This document shows, piece after piece, positions 46,611 to 56,101 of a stretch of 64,000 nucleotides of DNA. The notes below the pieces were generated by a model. It made no database searches, had not been told where the DNA came from, and worked only from the letters and a program-made list of their open reading frames with translations. The DNA comes from Combretum micranthum (taxonomy: Eukaryota > Streptophyta > Magnoliopsida > Myrtales > Combretaceae). The stretch is from the NCBI GenBank assembly GCA_024138025.1, contig JAMXBD010000970.1, positions 186,001-250,000 on the forward strand, given 5' to 3'. The stretch's first letter is position 1. Every line of letters begins with the position of its first letter. Both the position numbers and the translations under genes were made by a program.

Positions 46611-46975
46611 CATCACGACTTCCCACCCCGGGCTCCACCACAGTGGAGGGGGTGCCTCTAGACCCTCAGGCCACTCTGGGCAAAGTCGTGATGCGAGGTA
46701 CACTAGCTTTCCTAACGCACCTTTAGGCACAACCGGGACACTAGAGACACTGAGTAACAACTCGAAACTCTACCCATTGACGTATTATCCGCTTTGGCCA
46801 TACGCCGCACAGTTTTATCCTTTTAGTGCCCAACGCTTCCTAAGAGATCACCCATCCTGGGATTGCTCAGCCCTGAGCACGCTTAATTTTAGAGTTTTGA
46901 CAAACTCTAAGCCATTACACCGAAAAGGCATATTTGTGATTAGAGTTCCACAACCTATATTTAAGAGGTATTACA
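46611..46975 (-). repeat. Cassandra LTR A
   Basis: This copy has the best-preserved start, TGTAATACCTC on the minus strand, but its other end reads CGTGATGG instead of TCATGACA. The 5S-like block is at about 46836-46895. Confidence 0.9.
46836..46895 (-). repeat. 5S rRNA-like block in LTR A
   Basis: The minus strand reads AATTAAGCGTGCTCAGGGC and then AGGATGGGTGATCTCTTAGG, matching the A-box and C-box part of plant 5S rRNA genes. Similar blocks occur at 47276-47335 and 47716-47775. They are transposon-borne, not a functional 5S gene. Confidence 0.88.
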
Positions 46976-47051
46976 TACTCTTCCCATTTATAGAACTAAT
47001 ATCCTTGTTAGTTTCGTTACATAGATCCAAAACCACTACTCTGATATCATT

Positions 47052-47416
47052 TGTCATGACCTGTCACCCTAGGCTCCACCGCAGCGGAGAGGAACGCCCC
47101 TAGACCCTTAAGCTACTTTAGGTAGGGATCGTGACACTAGGTACAGTAGCCCTTCCAGCCCACCCTTAGGCACAATCAGGGCACCAGAGGCACTAGGTAA
47201 TGACTCAAAACTCTACCCACTGAGGTATTATCCACTTTGGTCATATGCCGCATGGTTTTATTTTTTTGGCACCAACACTTCCCAAGAGATCACCCATCCT
47301 GAGATTGCTTGCTTGGAGTACGCGTAACTTTGAAGTTATGATAAACTCTAAACCATTACACCAAAAAAACGCCTCTCTGACTAGAGTTCCACCATCTATA
47401 TTTGAGGAGTATTATA
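47052..47416 (-). repeat. Cassandra LTR B (central)
   Basis: It runs on the minus strand from TATAATACTCC to GGTCATGACA. It is flanked on both sides by internal segments and is shared by two overlapping LTR-internal-LTR units. Confidence 0.9.
47276..47335 (-). repeat. 5S rRNA-like block in LTR B
   Basis: The minus strand reads AAAGTTACGCGTACTCC and CAGGATGGGTGATCTCTTGG. One base change (AAG to ACG) lies within the A-box-like part. Confidence 0.88.
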
Positions 47417-47491
47417 TCCTCCCTCACTTATGGAACTGATGTCCTTTTTAGTTTTGTTACATAGGTCGAGAACCACTACTCTGATACCATT

Positions 47492-47856
47492 TGTCATGAC
47501 CTGCCACCCTAGGCTCTACCGCAGCGGAGGGGGTGCCCCTAGGCCCTAAGGCTATCCTGGGCAAAGATTGTGATGCTAGGTACACTGGCTCTCCCAACGT
47601 ACCTTCAGACACAACTAAAACACCAGAGGTATTGGGTAACGACTCGGAACTTTACCCACCAAGGTATTGTCCACTTGGGCCACATGCCTCATAGTTTTGT
47701 CCTTTTGGTGCCAACGCTTCCCAATGAGTCACCCATCCTGGGATTGCTCTACCTAAAGCATGCTTAACTTTGGAGTTCTAACAAACTATAAGCCATTACA
47801 CCAAAAAGGCGCATCTGTGATTAAAGTTCCGCCATCTATATTTGAGAGGTATTATA
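47492..47856 (-). repeat. Cassandra LTR C
   Basis: It runs on the minus strand from TATAATACCTC to GGTCATGACA and is followed at low coordinate by the primer site ATGGTATCAGAGTAGTGG. Its high-coordinate end meets the GGATC target duplication. Confidence 0.9.
47716..47775 (-). repeat. 5S rRNA-like block in LTR C
   Basis: The minus strand reads AAAGTTAAGCATGCTTTAGG and CAGGATGGGTGACTCATTGG, closest of the three to the plant 5S C-box GGATGGGTGAC. Confidence 0.88.
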
Positions 47857-48399
47857 GGATCATTATAAAATGATCTAACATTGATCAACCATGCTTGATC
47901 TCATCCTTCCATTCAGATGTCATCCAATGGCTAACATTAGCCTTTAACATCTATAAATAAGATGTGCATCTCTTATGAACAGTTATTCTACGTATTGTTA
48001 AAATTGAAAGCAATGTTGAAACTCTTCTAGAATAACTCCAAGAAAGATTAAGGCCTTTATTCAATAAAGAACAAGTAAAGAATGATCAAGTCTACTTGAT
48101 TTGATCTTCTATCACACTCGTGTGCTTGAGAAATCAGATTTATCTGTTTCTCCTCCTATGCCTCTCTCCACAACTTTCGTTGATATGATTAATACAATGA
48201 GTAAAAGACTAAGGTAAACTAGTTTAAGCATCAAACTAATGGGAACAAAAGAAACATAATAGAGCAACTGAGTTTAGCTTGAATATTCAACTACTAACAA
48301 CATTATAACAGTAGTAGAAGTGAAATATAAAAGGATAGAGGGAGCTTGAGAAAAACATATCCTTAGATCTTAAAACTTAGTTTTGAGTTTTGGAGCAAC

Positions 48400-48870
48400 T
48401 GGCATTCGAAGACTACTAAGCCTTCTTCAACCTTGCAAATGACTACAAAATTCTAGATTAGTCATTTCATAAAACAGAAGCAAACACAAATTAAACACAA
48501 AACCCTAATTTTTATTTTGTAGATATTGAGTTCAAGACTTAACCAAGATTACACTGGCATCTAGAAGAAGATTGGAATTCAAGACTAAGAGATCGATGTA
48601 ATGAGAATCATGACATACCTAATGGAGATGGAGTAGCGTTTCCTTGTTCTCAATTGACTAGTAGCGATATGAGTTGAGCTTCTATGAAAGGCAAGAGTAG
48701 TGAAAGTGTTTTTCTTTTTTTTTTGTGGTTAGGATTTGTCATTTGGAACATTCATGAATTCTAAGTTGTTGTACCTTGTATTTGTTGCTTTGGGCAATAA
48801 TACAAAGTTGTCTTGTGAACTTGGATTGAATAGTCTGTTTAGTAGGCTAGCTTAATACAATAGGCCTATT
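48400..48870. repeat. Repeat family B, copy 1
   Basis: From about 48560 to 48870 it is collinear with 52440-52760: AGAAGATTGGAATTCAAG, GGAGATGGAGTAGC, GTAGTGAAAGTGTTTTT, GTCATTTGGAACATTCA and ACAAAGTTGTCTT blocks recur in order. It is followed at 48872 by TTGGTGCTCTCCTCT, which resembles a gypsy primer site. This suggests the repeat ends an LTR, though the class is uncertain. Confidence 0.55.
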
Positions 48871-48929
48871 AATTGGTGCTCTCCTCTTGATTTTTTAAAA
48901 TCTTGAAGTTCTTGTATTGATTTCTTGAA

Positions 48930-49640
48930 GTTCTTACAATGACAGATGATACTAGAGTGTAGTTAGATTGATGGAAGAAGCTTCTTTTCATACAAAGCAA
49001 TTTGATGACCTGAATGAACAATTTAATGCAATAAATACACGATTAGTTAGTGTTAGAGAGAGTCTGAAAATTGTGTGAACTATGTTCAAAGGTAAATGGA
49101 GAGAGCAATATGAGAATCATCAAGAATTTGAGGCCATTCATACAAGCATAATAGTTTCCATCATTTTCTCATGATGCCAATATGGATGACATTCATACAT
49201 GAATAGTATCATATTTGATTTACCCAAATTTTCTAGTAAAGACCCGATGGGTTAGATTATAAAGCAAATAATTTTTTTTTTTTTTACTTTCATCATGTTC
49301 TTATGAATGATAGAATGCACATGGCATCTTTAGCTGTGGAGGAAGATGCTTTAGAGTGGTTTCAATTGATGTTAATAAATCATCTTTTGTCTACATGGAA
49401 TTCTTTCTTAGCGGTAGTTAAGATTATATTTTGATATTTTCAAGATTGTATTCCAAACAATTCTGTTTCAAAGGAAATAGCTAGCAGTAAAGAAGCAGAA
49501 TTTAGTATTCATACCTTATAGATAATACAACACCACCATTGTTTTGATGGAGGAAAAAAATCTCAGTGCAAAGTACATAAGGCTGACATAGGGGCATTGG
49601 AAAATGCTAAAATGGACTCACAAATGAATGCACTAGCGGA
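48930..49640 (+). pseudogene. gag: Degenerate Ty3/gypsy gag remnant
   Basis: Broken plus-strand frames carry gag-like words: LPKFSSKDPMG near 49225, then, after a T-rich interruption, NDRMHMASLAVEEDALEWFQLM near 49308-49368 and a STWNSF segment. These match the 'F.G.DP.GW...A...LEGEAL.WYQ' layout of plant gypsy gag proteins. A poly(T) run at 49270-49285 and several stops destroy it. No protease or RT follows. Confidence 0.6.
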
Positions 49641-49649
49641 AATATGAAC

Positions 49650-50470
49650 TATACTAGTGGTGCCTAAAGATTTAGCTAAGATGTCAAAAGGTTTTCAATT
49701 TACAGTTTTCAGTTTTCCAAATCAGAAAAATTTTTTGATTTTAATAAGCTCATGAGTACTCTTTTCATCAAAATAGGATTACTATCAACAATTATGCTTC
49801 TAAACTTGAATTGGGCGGCCATCAATTCATAGATTTTGTCCTCTCATTATCACATCTATCACGATACAAGGGCTGGGACGGTACTTGGATATTTAATCCA
49901 TCAATTCTAAGATTTAGAAATTTCTCATTCTTCTGTTTGCAAGCAATTGAAAGGCAACAAGAATTTTCAGATCCAAAAGTTATTGTAGAAAGCATTGTGA
50001 GTGTTACCACTAGCACCTATCAGATGTGGATGGGATGACACTTCTTGAAATACCTTAAACATTATGCTTAACTTATTTTATATACACATGCTTTGTTTGC
50101 TTGAAATATGAGTTTAATATTAAATAATTAAATCAATAACATGAAGAGTTAGCATGAATTATTAATTACATTGAATTTCATATAGAATGCATATTTTTGT
50201 CAATATTGTATTGTTTGTAGTATGTGAATATAAAACTTATGTTTTCATAACATAGATCAAACTTAGAACATATTTTATTAAAAGTTAAGCCTAAGCCCAT
50301 GATAAAAATAAATATTTTTAGTAGCCTCAAAAGTCAATAAAGTAGATAGTGGATAATTACAAAATTTATCTAATAAAGAAAATAATAGATAAGTACCAAG
50401 ACTATTATCTAAAAGTGCCATTTCAAAGTAGACCTTAAATGAAAATTTGTTTTCTAAAGAAGAAGAAGAA
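49650..50470. other. Unassigned stretch
   Basis: A plus-strand frame at 49811-50038 (GWDGTWIFNPSILRF) is open but unrecognised. The rest is AT-rich. I see no supported feature. Confidence 0.3.
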
Positions 50471-52440
50471 AAAAAAGTAAATTTACCATAAATTTTACTT
50501 TAAATTTCCTCATCAAAATTTCCAACCAGTTTCCATTTCCAAGTTAAGCTATTGAGGTAAGTTTTACATGCCAGTATGATTTTTTTTTGCATTTGTTTTC
50601 TTTACATTTATGAAAACCCTATTTTAATAATAACATAAAGTGATACATTGATGATTTAAGTAGATTTATAAGGTTTAATAGATTCTTAAAGTGTATGAAT
50701 AAATATTGTCTAGCAAATAGAGGATAATATTATAAGTTTAATATTATGAATGTTTATGTATATATATAAGTATGTGTGTGCATTCTATTTTAAAAAGGAG
50801 AAAAACAAGAGAAACATAAGTGATTTTTTTATTTGTTTTTCATCAAGTCTTCAAAGATATACATCTCAAAGAGAAATACAAGAAAAACAAGACCACTTGT
50901 ATCTACTGTGTTTTTCATTGTGTTCTGATATGAGTTTCATTATAAACTAGGGATAGATTGTAGATGAAAAGTTTCATGTTGAAGATAAAAAGATATTAGA
51001 AGTTATTATGATGGGTAGTTTTGTGTATGTTTTGATGTTAACTATGGTTTTTGAAGAAGTCTATAATTGTATAAGTTGTTTGAGTATTAAATTTTGCAGT
51101 TAATTATGGTTCTATAAAAGTTTTTAAAGGTATAAAATATAATTTATATATTATATATATTTTGTTAAAGCATAGATTTCAACCTCGAGGTGGATTAGAG
51201 GTAAGGCTAAAGTAAGTGTTGAGGGACAAAAAAGTTAATATAAAGTATTTGTCATGGCCAAAATTTAGATGTCAACATGCCTTTAACAAACACTAAATAA
51301 TGTATAGCCTTAAGTCTTGAAGCTTAGTACTCATCGAAGCCTAAAGTCAAAGCCCTCAACATACCGCGATTGTTATTAAGACTCGTCAAGGCAAAAAATA
51401 AACAATATATATTGAGCACAGCTTTTGTCGAGGTCTTAAGTTGAGCTTTCAAAAAGCCCTTGACATAAGCTATGAAGCTTTTTATCAGCATTCAACCTAT
51501 TATATGATGAGGCTCCATATGATTTTCTTTTAACAATGTACCCCACGATTCTTTCTAAGCTACTCCTAACCTATAGTTTGTTTCAAAATGTCGATTGATA
51601 GAAATATGCTATATTTATGTGTGTATAAATGTTAAACTATGTTTTAATGTGGAATATATTTAAATTTTATATTGAATTATTTTCTTACAAATTATGTTTT
51701 CAGTTGAATGTGTATTCTACTTTCTTAACAGCACATCAGGTATGTAGTAACTTGATTATTGGATGCTAGGATAGGCATATTATAAATAACTTCAATGAAA
51801 GAAGACTTAAAGCTGTTTGAATTGTTTGTGCTTATACTGTTGAATCTAGTCGTGGAGCAGCAACCCTATTAACGAAGTTAACATGGTAGTTTAGGCACTT
51901 AGGCTACCTTTGTTACGATGTAATGACTTTTATAAGTGGCTCAAGGTAGTTGATGGGCTAACGATTAGCATAACGTTTATTATTCTTAAGAGAAAGTAAT
52001 ATGATTTAGCGTATGTTTATGGGATCGGTTGAGCTAATAATATTATGGATTAAGTTAAGTAGAGATGAGAAACGACTGTGATCCCAATAGGAAGCTCCTA
52101 TTCGTTTTCAATTATATCATATAGGAGATATAGGTATTCAAGCTGCCTATATCAACCTCCTAAGCATCTACTATTACTCAGGACTCTCAGATTCCCAATA
52201 TTTATTAGAGTTTGAACACTCTGTGTTGATTGAGTTACTTACTTAAAGATAATCAAATTATTGATTGTTGCATTGCATTTAGTCTAGGTATGCTTGTCAC
52301 TATGTATTTGCTTATGCTACTTGCGTATCGGGTCTTTGGCTCATAATTCTTCTATTTCAGGTGTTGATGAGGATAAGTTTTATTCTCAATTGGGTTATAG
52401 ATATGATTTTGAAGATTTTTTGGAGATTCTTCTACACTAC
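50471..52440 (+). repeat. Diverged LTR related to the Ty3/gypsy LTR at 4267
   Basis: The clearest homology is 51840-52220: GGAGCAGCAACCC, GGTAGTTTAGGCACTTAG, a TATGGGATCGGTTGAGCTAA block and CTATATCAACCTCC with ACTCAGGACTCT, all in the same order as 5960-6345. An earlier CTATTGAGGTAAGTTT near 50555 matches the leader context at 4775. The segment 52220-52440 extends beyond the truncation point of the first copy. The left boundary is approximate. No coding region is attached. Confidence 0.65.
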
Positions 52441-52760
52441 TAATGTTTGGAAGAAGATTGGAATTCAAGTATAAGAGATCCTGATGTAATGAGAGTCGTG
52501 ACATACCTGATGGAGATGGAGTAGCATTTCCTTATTCTCAATTGAGTAGTGGCAATATCGAGTTGAGTTTCTATGAGAGTCAATAGTAGTGAAAGTGTTT
52601 TTTTTTTTCCATATTTAGGGTTTGTCATTTGGAACATTCACAAATTATGAGTTGTCATATGTTGTATTTGTTTCTTTAGGTAATAACACAAAGTTGTCTT
52701 ATAAACAAGGGCTGAATAATCTATTTAGTGGGTTAGCCTAATACATTTGGCCTATTATCC
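52441..52760. repeat. Repeat family B, copy 2
   Basis: Collinear with 48560-48870 as described there. It follows the diverged LTR directly and may be its right-hand part. On the minus strand a frame of about 65 codons crosses it, but the paralogous copy has stops, so it is not a gene. Confidence 0.6.
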
Positions 52761-52864
52761 GTACACGTGTTATCATTGCAAGATTCATTTCAAGTTGATT
52801 AGCACGCTTACTGTAGGTGATTGATTAGTTGCAGTACCCCCATTATACAATTACAAAAAGCAAT
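52761..52864 (+). repeat. Truncated end piece of repeat family A
   Basis: The segment with TTGATTAGCACGCTTACTG and AGTACCCCC matches the terminal part of family A copy 3 (reverse complement near 40645-40700) and, more weakly, 53765-53808. It places a second family A end directly in front of copy 2. Confidence 0.5.
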
Positions 52865-53808
52865 ATTGGTTTGTATAAAATTATACAAGCATTACAATAG
52901 GTCTTAGTTAAGCGCATGATCATATGCGGATTTTAATTACAACATATATAGGAAAATCACAAATTACTTTTGAATTAAAATATTAGCACAATATACATAC
53001 TATAGAGGTCATTTTGGTAATTAGGTTTCGAACCCAATTTAATGCTGGTCTTTTAGGTTAGTGACATGGCTTAAATGACCAAGTCCCATAAGGGATATCA
53101 TAGGGAGATTTGACTTAGTAGGCTCGAAATAAAGATTGTTAGACCAATTTATTCTACTCTTGACCTAATTCGATTTCTCATGCATGAAAAGTAGACTCTA
53201 AAAATGTCTTCTTAGGTTAATTTAGGCTTCATTTGACTAAATTAGGGCTTATGTGGAGTAAACTAAGCCTTAAGCTCTTTTATATTTAAAATGGATTTTT
53301 AATAATTTTTAATAATAATGAACTTCTTTATAATATAAATAAAGCCCTCTAGTAAATTTAAAAACCTAGCCTAACCCACCATTGATGAAAAGAAGGCTTC
53401 AATAATGGCTGTTGGATTGCTTGGATATGATCTAAAGGTGATCAACCATGATTAATCTTGTGCATCCAATTAGGTGTTATCCAATGGCTAACATTAGCCT
53501 TCACCCTTTATAAATAAGTGGCTTCTCTTCTCTTTCGGGTCATTCTATGTATTGTTAAGATTGAGAACAATGTGGAAACTCTATCGGGAAGAATTAAAGT
53601 AATATTCACAAAGAACAAGTCCATAATGATGAAATCTATCTGATTTGATCTTTTATTACACTTGCACACTCGAGAAACTGAGCTTGCTTTTTCCTTCTCT
53701 CATGCCTCTCTCTACAACATTTGTACATATTTCATCAATTCAGGACTTCTCTTAAGTTAACGCCACATTTATTACACGTGATTGGCCAGCTACAGCAATC
53801 CCACCATA
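52865..53808 (+). repeat. LTR-like repeat family A, copy 2 (uninterrupted)
   Basis: This copy holds the full order of blocks: CATTTTGGTAATTAGG near 53010, GGGATATCATAGGGAG, GGCTTCATTTGACTAAATTAGG near 53225, GCTGTTGGATTGC near 53408 (the empty site of the Cassandra insertion), ATCCAATGGCTAACATTAGCC at 53471, TTTATAAATAAG and GCCTCTCTCTACAAC. No coding region is attached. Confidence 0.7.
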
Positions 53809-54318
53809 CGTATATTAATAATGGTGTTTATAAATCGCTTTAAGATAACTATGGTTAATTGAAATTTTTAGCTTTTTATATAAACATGGTGATCTTTCTA
53901 CATTTGAATGTAGAGATGTTATGTTATTATCAGGGTTCTAACTTGGTAGAGATATCAAAAGTTATATCATTTTACATTAAGACATTTTGCAAGGGTTGAT
54001 ACCAATATTGAAAAGGTACAAGTAATAGGAATCAAAATTATAAATATAGCTAAAATATATTAATAGATAATAGATTGCTCAAAGATAATTGCATCGTCCT
54101 TGTCTTGCATTGGTAAAAAGATCTGAAGTTGATTATGCTTAATAAACATATCATGAAGAAGTTTTATATGCCTATACTCTCTATAGCAAAACAATTTTCA
54201 TATGATGACGTCATTTCAGGTAAGAGAGAATATGTGATCTTCTTTTCTACTTGGCTTTTAAGAAATTGTTCTTGCCAGAGGTCCAACACCAATGGTGCTT
54301 ATTGTATGACTCTATTTT
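53809..54318. other. Unassigned stretch
   Basis: AT-rich sequence with no gene recognised. A 69-codon frame at 54129-54338 runs into the next LTR and has no motif. Confidence 0.35.
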
Positions 54319-54323
54319 ATTCT

Positions 54324-56096
54324 TGTTATTGGTTTTGATGATAACAAAATGAAAATAAAGTTATCTAATCGATTTATGAAAGTGTGGAGCAATATAAGAA
54401 GCTTTGTTAGATTTGATGCCTAAAGCAATGCCAAAACCACTATGAGAAGCTACATTAGAACGTATGTTAGAACTACTACCATAATCTTTAAGCTGACAAG
54501 AGCATATTACAAGAATTTGTTTTTGAACTAATTTTATGTTAAGGACAAATTAATGATGAAGATCCACCTCCACTCATTAGACGTATTTGGATAATGCATC
54601 AAATGCGTTCAACTAAAGAGGACTTAAAAATTCATAGGGATAAATTTAAGTTGGTTTCGTTTGTTAATCTTTCAAGAAAAGCTTTATGGAAAACTTTGTT
54701 ACTTTGATTCTACAGGAGTTGTTTTGATGTATTATCAACCTTAACATTGAAGAAATCATGAGAGATCTTAAGGATGAGGATTAGCATCATCAAGGAAGAT
54801 ATAGAGAAGGATTCACACAAATGTATCTTTACAACTAAAATCTAGATTTTAAGGAGCTTCAAATCAAAAGGTATCATGGATATTTAAATAATTTGCTTTA
54901 AAAGATTTAACATCAACAGATTATAGATGTTGAAGGTAGTAGAAGATATTATCAAGGATAAGATCATTTTTTTTTCAAATCTTTTCAAGATTAAAACATC
55001 TAAGATTTTAGGAAAAATTTTAAAGATTTCAAGTTTCAAATATACTTTAACAAATAAAAGTGCTGACATTGGATAGATTTACTTAAGGAAGCCATTACAT
55101 CATTTGATGATATATAAAAGAGTGAAACGCATGTCTACCGATGTTATAAAAAAATTAATTAAATACAAACAAGATAAAACTAATTACACATTTACCAATA
55201 CTAAACAGCATAAAGAACATGCGGTTTACAAATTAACAAAAGAAGTGCCTCTTGGACATGCGATTCAAGGAATATAGTGCTGAATTGTATCATCAAGATT
55301 CAATTCAATGTAATCCTCATTGAATTGAATTGAAACAAGTAATTCACGCTAAATTAAATGTTAATCGTACGATTCATATTTATATGGGAATCGCATTTAA
55401 GGTATGCGACTCATATATAAGCATGTGGATTCCATGTTCGAGATGCAATTCATTACCATTATATTAATGATTAATTTTATGTGATTTTTATTTGTATAAT
55501 TTATTTTGGCAGGGTGGTAACCATACAATGTCCTCACATATAAGAAATTGAAGATCAAATTTGAAGATACACATTTGCCTCACAATTAATTTTCAACATC
55601 ATTATATTTTCATCTGCCAGAAGCTGCTTGCATTAATAGTTTTCATACACATTTTATTTTGCTTTGTGACTAAATTTTCGAGAACTTGTTGTATTTCTTT
55701 GAAACTATCCTTGCTCTTTATTTTAAGAGTTAGATTAAGAGGATTATACTTTGTATCTTATAGTGAGGCTTGTGAGATGGAGGAAGATAGCATTGGTATT
55801 TATAGTCCCTCAATTGGATTATTGGATTAGTAGAATGACCTATGTGGATGATTGGATCCCCATCAAAGGAGCTAGAAGAGAGGACTAACACATAAAGAGG
55901 AATCTCTATAAACCTCGGGCCTCCTTACTTTACGCATTTTAATTTATTATTACTTTATTAGCATTGCATTTCATATTTGCATTTGACTTAAGTAATATTA
56001 GTGTATGAATAATTTTATTTAATTTGTTTTTCAAAGAAAAAATGTTAATTGCAAACAATTCACCTTTCTCCTCTTATTTGTCATCTAGGCCCTACA
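54324..56096 (+). repeat. Solo LTR of a SIRE/Maximus-like copia element, 1773 bp
   Basis: The block starts TGTTATTGGTTTTGATGATAACAAA, the hallmark opening of SIRE/Maximus LTRs (written here only as consecutive words TGTTATTGG, TTTTGATGATAACAAA), and ends GGCCCTACA. A perfect 5-bp duplication, ATTCT, lies at 54319-54323 and 56097-56101. A TATATAAAAG box is at 55111-55120. The end region near 56060 (CAATTCACC...CTCCTCTT) corresponds to the CAATTCACCCCCCCTCTT stretch near the end of this LTR class. No internal sequence or second LTR is present, so unequal homologous recombination left a solo LTR. Open frames inside are incidental. Confidence 0.88.
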
Positions 56097-56101
56097 ATTC
56101 T

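Larger units (their letters stand above)
46611..47856 (-). mobile_element. Cassandra-like TRIM with three LTRs
   Basis: Three 365-bp direct repeats (46611-46975, 47052-47416, 47492-47856) are separated by two internal segments of about 75 bp. On the minus strand each LTR runs from TGTAATACC or TATAATAC to GTCATGACA and contains a 5S rRNA-like block. Each internal segment starts with TGATATCAGAG or TGGTATCAGAG, an initiator tRNA primer site, and ends in a purine tract (GGGAAGAG, GTGAGGGAGG). The whole is flanked by a perfect 5-bp duplication, GGATC, at 46606-46610 and 47857-47861. Terminal-repeat retrotransposons in miniature with 5S sequence in their LTRs are known as Cassandra and have no coding capacity. 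The extra LTR-internal unit points to unequal recombination. Confidence 0.94.
46020..48190 (+). repeat. LTR-like repeat family A, copy 1, split by Cassandra
   Basis: The left part (46020-46610) and right part (47857-48190) are collinear with 52865-53808: TTTTGGTAATT near 46210, GGCTTCATTTGACTAAA near 46423, GTTGGAT near 46604, then ATCCAATGGCTAACATTAGCC at 47922-47942 and TATAAATAAG at 47953. A Cassandra element sits between. The TATAAATAA box and the tail with GCCTCTCTCCACAAC suggest an LTR, but no coding region is attached. Confidence 0.75.

Noticed and set aside
46561..47103. 180-codon plus-strand open frame and several others across 46.5-47.8 kb
   Set aside because: They read the reverse strand of the Cassandra LTRs and 5S-like blocks; the paralogous LTR copies do not keep the frame.
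46836..47775. 5S rRNA genes
   Set aside because: Only part of the 5S sequence is present, and it recurs within LTRs bounded by a target duplication, so it is transposon-borne.
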